Below the pieces are notes generated by a model, which was given only the letters and a program-made list of their open reading frames with translations, had not been told where the DNA came from and searched no databases. This document shows, piece by piece, positions 9,594 through 18,000 of a DNA stretch of 64,000 nt (the first letter of the stretch is position 1; each line of letters begins with the position of its first letter). This stretch comes from Carnobacterium alterfunditum DSM 5972 (lineage in GTDB: Bacteria; Bacillota; Bacilli; Lactobacillales; Carnobacteriaceae): contig NZ_JQLG01000004.1 in NCBI RefSeq assembly GCF_000744115.1, positions 186,001-250,000 of the forward strand, given 5' to 3'. A program made the translations under genes and the position numbers.

Positions 9594-10628
9594 AAATCGT
9601 TTGATGAATGGCAACTGAGCTATTCCTTTGATACAGATGTAACTGATACAAAAAACTAGTAGCGTCAAAATTGGTACCGAGAGGATCGGTGTACTAAACA
9701 AAGTTGTTGCTCCTACCTCCCATAAAAGGAAAATAATCAGCACATGTACCAAATAGATCCCAAATGAATAAGCGGAGAGGTCTAATAGTATCCGTTTGAA
9801 TTTAGCCGAAACATGTTTTGGATTTAATTTTTCTTTTGCCAATAGAAAAGCAGCTATACTCATCAAGAACACATTAGGTGTCAAGTATTCGTAAGGAACA
9901 TCGTAATGTTTCCCTTGTTTTAGAGACTCTACACCCGTCATTACAATGGTACTTATCAAACCGGCTGCTCCTAACAGATAAATGGCTCTCTTCACCCATT
10001 TGCTTAAATCATAGTGTGCTAGAAAATAACCCGCGAAGAAATAACCGACATAACCAAAAGTGATATCCAAGTTGATGCCTCTTTCAGCAAAGGTCACCGT
10101 TGAACTGACGGGAAATTCATGGTAAGTTGGCAGGATAAATCCGATATAAAAACAAAAAGCAATCAGATAAAGGATCATTTTTTTATCCTCAGCGATCTTT
10201 CGCAAAAAAGGAATCATGACATAAATTTCAATCATCCGAAAAAGAAACCACAAATGAAAATGCCCTTCTTTAAATGCTTCAAACATCACTCCCCATACCT
10301 CTGAGTTAAATGTTCGGTATTCATTCCAAGTAAAAATCACAGCATATAGAGCTGACCAAAAAATAAAAGCTGTTACCAGTCGAAAAACATTTTTTTTATA
10401 GAATTTTCTAATTGAAAAAGCTTTTTTCGGATCTAAAAAAAAGATTCCGCTCATCATAAAAAATAACGGTACACTCATACGCGCAAAACTATCGAACACA
10501 TTCAGTACTTGCCATTGGTAGGAATCGATTGCATACAAATCAAAATCACGTGAGATAATATGAATGGCGATCACTAAAAAAGTGGCTGCTACCCTTAGAA
10601 TATCAGCGTAAATAACTCTTTCTTTCAT
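9585..10628 (-). CDS. Membrane acyltransferase (acyltransferase 3 family)
   Basis: 347 residues, about ten membrane segments. It begins VIYADILRVAATFLVIAIHI with the conserved early His (H22), then FFMMSGIFFLDPKK. These features mark the acyltransferase-3 family (OatA, WecH, exopolysaccharide O-acetyltransferases), which O-acylates cell-surface carbohydrate using cytosolic acyl donors. It lacks the C-terminal SGNH domain of OatA, so a WecH-like or capsule-modifying role is more likely. The exact substrate is unknown. Confidence 0.8.
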   Translation of the reverse strand: MKERVIYADILRVAATFLVIAIHIISRDFDLYAIDSYQWQVLNVFDSFARMSVPLFFMMSGIFFLDPKKAFSIRKFYKKNVFRLVTAFIFWSALYAVIFTWNEYRTFNSEVWGVMFEAFKEGHFHLWFLFRMIEIYVMIPFLRKIAEDKKMILYLIAFCFYIGFILPTYHEFPVSSTVTFAERGINLDITFGYVGYFFAGYFLAHYDLSKWVKRAIYLLGAAGLISTIVMTGVESLKQGKHYDVPYEYLTPNVFLMSIAAFLLAKEKLNPKHVSAKFKRILLDLSAYSFGIYLVHVLIIFLLWEVGATTLFSTPILSVPILTLLVFCISYICIKGIAQLPFIKRFIL

Positions 10629-10777
10629 AAATACCGCTCCTTTTCTTTATCCAGTATACCCAAAAATCCGGAAACAACTAAACTTTCGCAGTTGTTTTCG
10701 AATTTATTCAACTTTTTTAATTTTTAAAACCTGTTAAGATCATATACTTTATTAGTTAACTTGCCTAATGTAGTTTT

Positions 10778-11776
10778 TTATTGTGCAGATAGATAATCCA
10801 TGATAGATTGACCCATTTCAATAAAAAATGGTGTAGCTTCATCATATGCATAGGTCCACCCATCGCTCATAACAACGACTATATAGTCTTGCCCATCTGA
10901 GTCTGTAATGATACCTGCATCATGGGAGACACTGTCTAAGACACCTGTTTTATGTGCAAACGTGACATCGTCAGCTAATCCGGTATTGAGAGCATAAACT
11001 AACTGCTGATCAGCCAATAACCCCATAAAATAATCGGTTGATGTTTTGGACAATAATGTACCATCCATTAAACGGTTCAGCAAGTCAGCGACATTCCCAG
11101 GCGTCGTCTGTAGCGTTCCTCTTGAAATGACGCCATTTTCATTAGACGTATTAAACGTTGTTTCAGTGAAACCATTTTCTTGAACAAACTTTTCTATCAC
11201 ATCCCAACCAAGCCTATTTGCAAGTGCTATAGCTGTTTGATTTGAAGACACGGTTATGGTCTCTCTCAAATAATCATCGATCGTTGCCATAGTCTGCTCA
11301 TTGATCGTTGTGTCCAGTGATAAATTGCCTTCATCTACTTCTGTTAGTACTGCGTATGTTACATATAACTTATATAAGCTGGCACTTGTAAAAACAGTAT
11401 CCGCGTTTACTTCAATCTTCTCATCGGTTGCTTTATTGAGTAGAACCAGTCCAACATTGCCTGGAGAAGTAGCATTCAGTTCTAAAGTCTCATCCATTAA
11501 GGCTTGTCCTGCATCAGTCGTCTTATCTACTTTCTCCACTTTTTCTTCCTTTTCGGAAACTTCGACCTCTGTATCTTTTTCAGAAACTTTTTTGGATTCC
11601 ATTTCTACTTGCTGGCTTTCCGTATTCGTTTTCGTTGTATCTTGTTCTTTATTAACGGTAGTGATCCATACTAGAGCTACAATAAAAACAGCAATAATAG
11701 CGAGTGCTATCGTCACTTTCTTTTTCAACTCTCTTCTTTTCTTTTGCTTAACAATTACCACTCCAGTCAATACCAT
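10778..11776 (-). CDS. Membrane-anchored class A serine hydrolase (beta-lactamase fold)
   Basis: 332 residues. A basic N-terminus and one membrane segment (about 20-40) are followed by a Glu/Lys-rich linker (45-88) and an extracellular catalytic domain. It has the three hallmarks of the penicillin-recognising fold: S133-L-Y-K136, S177-S-N179 and K276-T-G278. The conserved class A Glu region is not convincing, so beta-lactam hydrolysis is not assured. A cell-wall hydrolase or regulatory role is equally possible. The start may be the ATG at 11776 or slightly later, since no clear ribosome site was found. Confidence 0.75.
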   Translation of the reverse strand: MVLTGVVIVKQKKRRELKKKVTIALAIIAVFIVALVWITTVNKEQDTTKTNTESQQVEMESKKVSEKDTEVEVSEKEEKVEKVDKTTDAGQALMDETLELNATSPGNVGLVLLNKATDEKIEVNADTVFTSASLYKLYVTYAVLTEVDEGNLSLDTTINEQTMATIDDYLRETITVSSNQTAIALANRLGWDVIEKFVQENGFTETTFNTSNENGVISRGTLQTTPGNVADLLNRLMDGTLLSKTSTDYFMGLLADQQLVYALNTGLADDVTFAHKTGVLDSVSHDAGIITDSDGQDYIVVVMSDGWTYAYDEATPFFIEMGQSIMDYLSAQ

Positions 11777-11897
11777 TTCGGTGCATTTAATTCACTATCT
11801 CTTTAAGTTAGTCAAGTATAGTTAAAAACGGTATTTATTGATAGTGCAATTAAACAATTCTAATCCTTTATTTATTCTCAACTTTACATCTTAGACA

Positions 11898-11956
11898 ACT
11901 AAAGAGCCCTAACTAAACTTCGAATAAAGTTCAGATAGGGCTCTTTAGTTTTTTGG
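11898..11956. terminator. Bidirectional terminator after map
   Basis: AAAGAGCCCTAACT and AACTT pair with AAGTT and AGATAGGGCTCTTT, followed by a T-run. It lies between map and the serine hydrolase gene, both leftward. Confidence 0.75.
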
Positions 11957-12002
11957 TTTGCCAACTAATTAGTGATTCTCGTTAGTCGCTATAGTTTGAA
12001 AA

Positions 12003-12758
12003 TCAACTTTTTTGCTCGGTCAAGATTCTTGGACCATTTTTAGTGATTGCTAATGTGTGTTCGAATTGACAGCTGATGCCGCCATCTTTGGTGCGGGCTG
12101 TCCAGCCGTTGCCATCCATTTTAGATTTCCACGTTCCGGTGTTGACCATTGGTTCGATCGTGATCACCATACCTTCTTTTAAACGAAGACCTTTACCGGC
12201 TTCTCCATAATGAGGGACTGATGGTGCTTCATGCATCGTGGGTCCAATACCGTGTCCAATAAATTCGCGGACTACTGAAAAACCTTCTCCTTCAACGTAC
12301 GTTTGGATAGCATGACCGATATCGCCAATGCGGTTTCCAACTTGTGCTTGTTCGATCCCTAGATAAAGAGCTTTTTTAGTGACTTCCATCAATTTTTCTG
12401 TTTCAGGAGTTCCTTCGCCAACAATATAGCTCCAACAAGAATCCGACATAGCGCCTTTTAAGTTAACGACCATATCGACTTTAATCAAGTCGCCATTTTT
12501 CAAAACTTTTTTCTTGCTTGGGAAGCCATGACAGATTTCATCGTTGACGCTGACGCAAGTAGCATATTCGTATCCTTCGAACCCGATTTGTTCAGCAATA
12601 CCGCCATGGTCTTCAATGTATTTCTGTGCAAATGCGTTGATTTCCCAGCTCGTAATACCTGGTTTAATGATATCTCTTAAAGCAACATGAACATTGGCCA
12701 ATAATGCGCCTGATTCTTCCATTGCATCAATTTCGCGTTGTGATTTTAGTGTAATCAA
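12003..12758 (-). CDS. map: Methionine aminopeptidase, type I
   Basis: 251 residues. It removes the initiator methionine from nascent proteins in the cytosol. Metal ligands are visible: DMVVNLKGAMSDSC (two Asp), FIGHGIGPTMHEAPSVPHY (His), TIEPMVN (Glu) and CQFEHTLAIT (Glu). The initiation codon is TTG at 12758, because no ATG lies nearby and AGAGGAAC sits 6-7 bases upstream. Expressed alone, with a terminator downstream. Confidence 0.95.
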   Translation of the reverse strand: MITLKSQREIDAMEESGALLANVHVALRDIIKPGITSWEINAFAQKYIEDHGGIAEQIGFEGYEYATCVSVNDEICHGFPSKKKVLKNGDLIKVDMVVNLKGAMSDSCWSYIVGEGTPETEKLMEVTKKALYLGIEQAQVGNRIGDIGHAIQTYVEGEGFSVVREFIGHGIGPTMHEAPSVPHYGEAGKGLRLKEGMVITIEPMVNTGTWKSKMDGNGWTARTKDGGISCQFEHTLAITKNGPRILTEQKS

Positions 12759-13028
12759 TTTCCGTTCCTCTTTTCTATTGAATCGTGCAAGTTTATTTTT
12801 TTCTCTCCGGTTTATTATAAGCTTTATTTTTGAAATTGTGAACCATTCTGGCGAATCTTTAACCTGTATCCCCTTTTTTCTGTCATTGGTTGAACAAAAT
12901 CGTTCTTTTTTGATTGATTCATCCTTTAAAGGGCTTTCTATTTGAAATTTTCTTACTTTAGGGTTATTTTTGTCCCTTTTTCCGTTATACTCTACTAAAA
13001 GAACATTTAATGAAAGTGAGTGGTTTTA

Positions 13029-13937
13029 ATGGCTAAAAAAATAACTTATACACCTAAAAAGAATACTAATAATCAACTCTATACAGTGACTGAACCGATG
13101 GAATTATTGCCTTTCCTAATAAGCATCATGCCACATACAAGCCGTAATTCGGTAAAATCGATTTTAACAAGAGGTCAAGTGACCGTCGATGGAAAATTGA
13201 TCAAGAAACACAATCATCCTTTACTGCCGGGCCAAGTTATCGCGATCCAATCCAATAAAGCGGCAATCAAAGAAACGGCTCTTGTTGGGATGACGATCAT
13301 TTATGAAGATGATGCTATTATCGTCATCGATAAGGAAGCCGGATTGTTATCGATCGCTGCCAAGTTTGCTCAAGAATTGACTGCACATCGTCAATTGATC
13401 AATTATGTCAAACAAGAAGATCACAACAACCGCATTTACGTGGTCCATCGTTTAGACCGTGATACTTCTGGTGTAATGGTTTTTGCAAAAACCGAACAGA
13501 TCAAACAAGACATGCAAGAAAATTGGCGTGAAATCGTCAAAGAACGGATCTATACAGTGCTAGTCGAAGGTGTAGTTGCTGAAGAAGAAGGCACGATCAA
13601 AACGTGGTTGACTGAAAGCAAATCGATGAAGGTCCATTCAGCTACTTACGATAACGGCGGAAAATTGGCGATCACTCACTATAAAAAAATCCGTAACAAT
13701 GAAGATTTCACCTTATTAGAAGCCCGTTTAGAAACTGGCCGCAAAAATCAAATAAGAGTCCACATGGAAACTCTTGGTCACCCCGTTGCAGGCGATAAAA
13801 AATATGGTGCAACTTCTAATCCATTAAAACGCTTAGGCTTGCATGCAACTACTTTAGCTTTGATACACCCGACCAGTAAAGAATTGGTCCGGTTTCATTC
13901 TAAAGTACCAAAAGTATTCTTGATGTATTCAAAATAA
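13029..13937 (+). CDS. RluA/RluD family RNA pseudouridine synthase
   Basis: About 302 residues. An N-terminal S4-like domain (SRNSVKSILTRGQVTVDG) is followed by the catalytic domain with VHRLDRDTSGVMVFAK; the Asp in HRLD is the nucleophile. RKNQIRVHMETLGHPVAGDKKYG is the second signature. It converts uridine to pseudouridine in rRNA or tRNA; the position cannot be told. ATG 13029 is chosen over GTG 13020, since GTGAGTGG precedes it at a normal distance. Confidence 0.88.
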   Translation: MAKKITYTPKKNTNNQLYTVTEPMELLPFLISIMPHTSRNSVKSILTRGQVTVDGKLIKKHNHPLLPGQVIAIQSNKAAIKETALVGMTIIYEDDAIIVIDKEAGLLSIAAKFAQELTAHRQLINYVKQEDHNNRIYVVHRLDRDTSGVMVFAKTEQIKQDMQENWREIVKERIYTVLVEGVVAEEEGTIKTWLTESKSMKVHSATYDNGGKLAITHYKKIRNNEDFTLLEARLETGRKNQIRVHMETLGHPVAGDKKYGATSNPLKRLGLHATTLALIHPTSKELVRFHSKVPKVFLMYSK

Positions 13938-13963
13938 GCTTTATCTCTTCTATAGTTCAATGG

Positions 13964-13969
13964 TATGAT
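13964..13969 (+). promoter_or_regulatory. Candidate promoter of the TagA-like gene
   Basis: TGGTATGAT is an extended -10 sequence 48 bp before the start. The -35 is poor (TTATCT at 13941, 17 bp spacing). Confidence 0.35.
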
Positions 13970-14017
13970 AACTAAAATGTTTAGTTTAGTAAAAGGGTTT
14001 AAGGATGGTTGGCAATT

Positions 14018-14758
14018 ATGGAGCATAAAAAAGTATCAGTATTAGGAGTAGCTTTTGACAATCAAACAAAAGAAACATTCCTTGAAGAATTAATAGAGCG
14101 AGTTGATCACAACCAAAAATCGTTTGTGGTTACCGCTAATCCGGAAATCGTTATGTACGCAAAAAAAAATCCAGCTTATATGTCGCTTATAAATAAAGCA
14201 GACTACGTTATCGCTGATGGGATCGGCATTATAAAAGGATCAAAAATGCTAGGAACTCCGATCGTTGAACGGGTCGCAGGATATGACTTGATGTTGGCTT
14301 TGCTTGAAGAAGCTAATGTTAAGGGCAGTCGCGTTTATCTATTGGGTGCTAAAGAAGATGTTTTACAAAGTACGGTAGCTAAAGTTCAAAAGTTCTACCC
14401 TTCAATCGATCTTGTTGGAGCAAGAAACGGCTACTTTGATTTGTCTGACGCTTCGATCATTGAATCAGTTCAAGCAACGCAACCTGACATGGTCTTTGTC
14501 GCTATCGGTTATCCGAGACAAGAACAATGGATCCATCAATACTTATCTACCGCTTCAAAAGGTTTGTTAATGGGTGTGGGCGGCAGTTTTGATGTGCTTT
14601 CTGGGAAATCAAAACGTGCACCAAAAATCTTTATCCAATTGAATAGTGAATGGTTGTATCGTTTGATCAAACAGCCGCTTAGATTTAAACGGATGATGGC
14701 ACTGCCTCAATTCCTAAGAGAAGTAAACCGCGAAAAGAAACACATCTATAAAAAATAA
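14018..14758 (+). CDS. WecG/TagA/CpsF family glycosyltransferase (GT26)
   Basis: 246 residues. Motifs are TANPEIVMYAKK, YVIADGIGI, VFVAIGYPRQEQWI and GVGGSFDVLSGKSKRAP, the core of GT26. TagA adds N-acetylmannosamine to GlcNAc-PP-undecaprenol, the committed step of wall teichoic acid linkage synthesis. Its donor is the product of WecB, encoded in this window. ATG 14018 is preferred over TTG 14009 because AAGGATGG would be too close to the latter. Transcribed rightward with its own terminator. Confidence 0.87.
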   Translation: MEHKKVSVLGVAFDNQTKETFLEELIERVDHNQKSFVVTANPEIVMYAKKNPAYMSLINKADYVIADGIGIIKGSKMLGTPIVERVAGYDLMLALLEEANVKGSRVYLLGAKEDVLQSTVAKVQKFYPSIDLVGARNGYFDLSDASIIESVQATQPDMVFVAIGYPRQEQWIHQYLSTASKGLLMGVGGSFDVLSGKSKRAPKIFIQLNSEWLYRLIKQPLRFKRMMALPQFLREVNREKKHIYKK

Positions 14759-14766
14759 GTCAAAAA

Positions 14767-14796
14767 GGCTGAACAGATTCTGTTCAGTTTTTTTGA
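14767..14796 (+). terminator. Terminator
   Basis: CTGAACAGA-tt-CTGTTCAG hairpin followed by seven T residues, 10 bp after the TagA-like gene. Confidence 0.85.
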
Positions 14797-14842
14797 CAGC
14801 TTTTTATCGGAAGAAACAATCGACAAAGGAGGTCAACTAGTT

Positions 14843-15931
14843 ATGAAAGTGTTGCACATCAATGCAGGTTTAGAAGATGGCGGCGGAAAAAATCATATTC
14901 TCTCACTGCTTTCACAATTTGATCCAACAACGGCTGAGCTTTTAGTGATGGAAGACGGTATTATTGCGGAAGAAGCTAAAAGCTTAGGGATCCAGGTACA
15001 TACTCTTAAACAACAGTCGCGGTATGATCTCTCTATCTTGAAACGATTGACTCAATTCATCAATGACCATGCGTTTGATATCGTCCACACGCATGGGGCA
15101 CGTGCGAATTTCATCTTCTCGATGATCCGTAAAAAAGTCGCTGTACGATGGCTCATCACCGTTCATAGCGATCCTACACTTGATTTTATGGACAGAGGCA
15201 TAAAAGGCACGTTGTTCACCAAACTCAATTTAGCTAGTCTAAAAAAAGCGGACCACTTGATCGTGGTGACCGATAGCTTGATGCAGCCGCTGCTTAAATT
15301 AGGCATCAGCCCCAAAAAAATGACGATCATTTACAATGGCCTCCAATTCGAACCGAATACAGCTAAGGCTCATGCTAAGAATGACCGCTTCACTTTAACT
15401 TGCATCGCTCGTTTGCATCCGATCAAAGGACATGACCTTTTACTAGAAAGTCTGCGCTCTGCTCACTTTACTGATTTCACTTTAAACTTGGTCGGAGATG
15501 GAGACTTGAAGGCTTCGCTTGAAAAAAAAGCCCAGCAGCTAAATATACAAGAAAACGTTCATTTTTTAGGATTTTTGAACAAACCGCAAGTAGAAGAAAC
15601 CATTGCCCATTCAGATATCACTGTTTTAGCATCGTACAATGAAGGATTTCCAATGGTGTTACTGGAATCAGCCAATCAAAAAGTTCCTTTCATTGCCACA
15701 GATGTCGGCGATATTTCTCTTTTAGTACCCGATGCAAGCTATGGCTGGTGTGTGCCTGCTAAATCGATTGCGTCGTTATCGGGTGCGCTCAATGAAGCAT
15801 ATACTGCATGGGAGAACAACACCTTAGAGCTTAAAGGTGAACGATTGTATCAGTTGGCTTCCAAACAGTTCTCTCTTGAGCATTTTTATAAACAGACTGT
15901 GTCTCTTTATGAAGCGTTAGCCCGCTCTTAA
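14843..15931 (+). CDS. Family 4 glycosyltransferase
   Basis: 362 residues of GT-B fold. The N-terminal acceptor domain has GLEDGGGKNHILSLL and IVHTHGARANF. The C-terminal donor domain has CIARLHPIKGHDLLL, the loop HFLGF and the retaining GT4 signature EGFPMVLLESA (E-x7-E). AAAGGAGG precedes the ATG. It may act with the TagA-like gene just upstream in a wall polymer or glycolipid pathway; the terminator between them argues for separate control. Confidence 0.87.
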   Translation: MKVLHINAGLEDGGGKNHILSLLSQFDPTTAELLVMEDGIIAEEAKSLGIQVHTLKQQSRYDLSILKRLTQFINDHAFDIVHTHGARANFIFSMIRKKVAVRWLITVHSDPTLDFMDRGIKGTLFTKLNLASLKKADHLIVVTDSLMQPLLKLGISPKKMTIIYNGLQFEPNTAKAHAKNDRFTLTCIARLHPIKGHDLLLESLRSAHFTDFTLNLVGDGDLKASLEKKAQQLNIQENVHFLGFLNKPQVEETIAHSDITVLASYNEGFPMVLLESANQKVPFIATDVGDISLLVPDASYGWCVPAKSIASLSGALNEAYTAWENNTLELKGERLYQLASKQFSLEHFYKQTVSLYEALARS

Positions 15932-15964
15932 TCGATTTTTAAGTGGCTAAACAGATTTCTTTCA

Positions 15965-15994
15965 TTGCAGAACCGGTGTTTCCTTTGGTATACT
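15965..15994 (+). promoter_or_regulatory. Flavodoxin promoter
   Basis: TTGCAG (15965-15970) and TATACT (15989-15994) are 18 bp apart. The -10 has a TGG extension. It lies 43 bp before the start. Confidence 0.5.
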
Positions 15995-16036
15995 TTGCTG
16001 AGGAAGCACACAAGCGTAGAAAAGGATGCGATAAAA

Positions 16037-16495
16037 ATGGCGAAAGCTTTGATTGTCTTTGCAAGTTTGACTGGTAATACAGAAGAATGTGCCGAAATTG
16101 TAAAAGAGGCCTTAGAAAATTTAGGCGTGGATGTTGAAATGGTTGAAAGCATGCAGGCTGAACCAGAAGACTTTCTAGAGGTCGATATGTGCATTATCGG
16201 AACGTATACTTATGGGAACGATGCTAATTTACCAGATGAATTCGTCGATTTCTATGAAGAACTGAATGAAATTGATTTAACGGGAAAAGTTTACGGTGCC
16301 TTCGGTTCAGGAGATCATTTCTATGATAAGTTTTGTCAATCTGTAGATGATTTTGCTGATAAATTAGCTTCGATCGGTGCTGTTAAAGGTGCTGAAAGTG
16401 TCAAAGTCGATTTAGATGCCAATGAAGAAGATAGGTTGAATTTAGAAGCTTTCGCAAAAGCTTTAGTCGACAAAACGGCTGCCTTGTCTCAATAA
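16037..16495 (+). CDS. Flavodoxin
   Basis: 152 residues, a soluble FMN electron carrier. The phosphate-binding loop FASLTGNTEE is at residues 8-17. The second loop has GTYTYGNDANLPDEFVDFY and the third YGAFGSGDHFYDKFC, all typical of short-chain flavodoxins. The open frame extends upstream to 15965, but ATG 16037 follows AAAAGGAT and starts the conserved fold. The upstream 72 bp carries the promoter, which excludes the longer start. Confidence 0.92.
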   Translation: MAKALIVFASLTGNTEECAEIVKEALENLGVDVEMVESMQAEPEDFLEVDMCIIGTYTYGNDANLPDEFVDFYEELNEIDLTGKVYGAFGSGDHFYDKFCQSVDDFADKLASIGAVKGAESVKVDLDANEEDRLNLEAFAKALVDKTAALSQ

Positions 16496-16500
16496 TAGTC

Positions 16501-16540
16501 AAAAAATCCTCCTCGCTTAAATGGTGAGGGGGATTTTTTA
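16501..16540 (+). terminator. Flavodoxin terminator
   Basis: AAAAAATCCTCCTC pairs with GAGGGGGATTTTTT. The left end of family A copy 2 begins directly at its T-run. Confidence 0.8.
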
Positions 16541-16798
16541 GCTGTATAATTTTTGGTGTTGCTAGATTAATTAAATCACTCACCTAAAATTTCTGGCGGA
16601 ATAGGCGTTGCTTGTAGCCTAAAATGAAGCACTGTGGGCAAATAACGCCCAAGTGTATCATGTTTGTAAGCTGCTAAAGCAGCAACAACCATGACAACTT
16701 TTTTTTAGGCTTCAGGCGCTTCCACGGCTCTCCACAAGCAAACCCGTTATTCCAAAAGTAATTTTCTTTGAAAAACCGACACTATTTATTAAAAAATC
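16540..16798. repeat. Family A palindromic element, copy 2 (most complete)
   Basis: The left end from 16541 has 19 bases identical to the ISL3 element's left end (60855-60873: GCTGTATAATTTTTGGTGT). The right end, read inversely, has AATAAATAGTGTCGG, a weaker match to the same pattern. Long inner inverted repeats and a hairpin core are the same as in copy 1. No gene is seen in it. No 8-bp target duplication was found. Confidence 0.75.
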
Positions 16799-16814
16799 GA
16801 TACAAAGAACAAAA

Positions 16815-16890
16815 AAAGAATCTTTTCATCAGTTTCCTGATAAGCAGACCCTTTTCCTTATTCTTTGCTGGTTATGTTCCAGCCTCTTTC
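16815..16890. repeat. 3' module shared with the region around the DEAD helicase
   Basis: TTCATCAGTTTCCTGATAAG, CAGACCC and GCTGGTTATG-CCAGCCTCTT recur near-identically at 27061-27079 plus 28560-28605. There they are split by the IS3 element. Two small hairpins (TATCAG/CTGATg and GGCTGG/CCAGCC). It lies at the 3' side of a leftward gene in both places. Confidence 0.65.
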
Positions 16891-16895
16891 CTTAG

Positions 16896-17453
16896 TTAAT
16901 CCGTATAATCGGGTACTGATTGTTGTAAAGCTTGCTTAATATAATCAGTAACATCTTTTTCGTGGAACTTCAAGAAACCTTGGGCTACCAATACTGCTGT
17001 ACCGTGGACAGTGATCCAAAGATTTTTAAAGAGTTTTATTTTTTCAGTTTTTGTCAACTCTTTGGTTCCTTCATTTTGCTTGAATAGTTCCATCATCTTA
17101 TCAGATGAGATAGCATGCATTTGATCTGTATCCATTTGTGATTCAAAGAAAAGTGCTTTAAAAAAGATTGGTTCATCTTTTGCAAAATAAATGTAGTTCA
17201 AACACATATTGAGTAATGCCTCTTCTGTGCGTTCTTTTTCATAAATGGTCTCATCGATATAGGTCTTTATTTTAACGACAAGTTCGTGCTTTAAGTCATC
17301 CATGCTTTTAAATTCTAAATAAATGGGCTGGGTTGAGCAATCCATTTTTTTAGCAATGTTACGTGCTGTAAAACCTTCAAATCCTTCTGCTTTAACAACT
17401 TGGTAGGCTGTTTCCAGAATTTGTGATTTTAAAATCGTCTTTTTTCTAGCCAT
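16896..17453 (-). CDS. TetR/AcrR family regulator
   Basis: 185 residues. The N-terminal helix-turn-helix is KSQILETAYQVVKAEGFEGFTARNIAKK, then CSTQPIYLEFKSMDDLK, with the usual TetR recognition helix position. The C-terminal ligand domain (about 60-185) resembles TetR_C domains of unknown ligand. No target operon is obvious: the gene stands alone with pepS divergent about 550 bp away. AGAGGTG precedes the ATG. Confidence 0.83.
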   Translation of the reverse strand: MARKKTILKSQILETAYQVVKAEGFEGFTARNIAKKMDCSTQPIYLEFKSMDDLKHELVVKIKTYIDETIYEKERTEEALLNMCLNYIYFAKDEPIFFKALFFESQMDTDQMHAISSDKMMELFKQNEGTKELTKTEKIKLFKNLWITVHGTAVLVAQGFLKFHEKDVTDYIKQALQQSVPDYTD

Positions 17454-17872
17454 CTCGGTTCACCTCTTTGTTATCATTTACCATTAATTAGGGGGCAATT
17501 GTCCGCTTATCCCTGAATTTCCTATTTTTCATACCCAATAATTTTTGACTTTGTTTTTTACGAGTAGCTGACCAGTATCACCTAGAATTTGAATTTAATG
17601 CAAAACAGTATTCGCTTTTATTCGCATCCTTTAAAGAACAACACTGTACCTATTCTATCCGGATTCTCTCTCCAATAACCCTTAATTCATTCTATCACTA
17701 TTGTGATTAAAAGAGAACTATTTTGTTCTATTTTATAAAAACACTTGTGAGCTATACATTCGGTAAATCAGATTGGTACACCTATCTTCCCAACTTTAAA
17801 GACTACTGCAAAACACGAACTTTATTTGTTGTCAATTTTTTTTTGAATTTCTTTTAAAAAAAGCGAGTGAAA
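17454..17872. other. Intergenic stretch without a gene
   Basis: 420 bp of AT-rich DNA between the TetR gene and the pepS promoter. I see no open frame, tRNA or known riboswitch, only short A/T runs. Confidence 0.5.
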
Positions 17873-17901
17873 TTGTTTCTCGCTCTTTCATATGCTATTA
17901 T
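17873..17901 (+). promoter_or_regulatory. pepS promoter
   Basis: TTGTTT (17873-17878), 17 bp spacer, TATTAT (17896-17901) with a TGC extension. The transcript would have a leader of about 95 nt. Confidence 0.6.
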
Positions 17902-17915
17902 TGTTTAGTAAGAGT

Positions 17916-17976
17916 TTGAGACAAAACGAACTGAAAGAGCTACTTATAACTTTCGTTTTTTTGTTTTAGCCTCATT
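17916..17976 (+). promoter_or_regulatory. Hairpin in the pepS leader
   Basis: GAGACAAAACGAA and GAAAG can pair with CTTTC and TTTTTTTGTTTTAGCCTC, giving an imperfect stem. It ends about 14 bp before the AGGAGG of pepS. It may be a stabiliser or an attenuator; no known class is recognised. Confidence 0.4.
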
Positions 17977-18000
17977 TCGTATCTCTAGGAGGAAAAAAAT

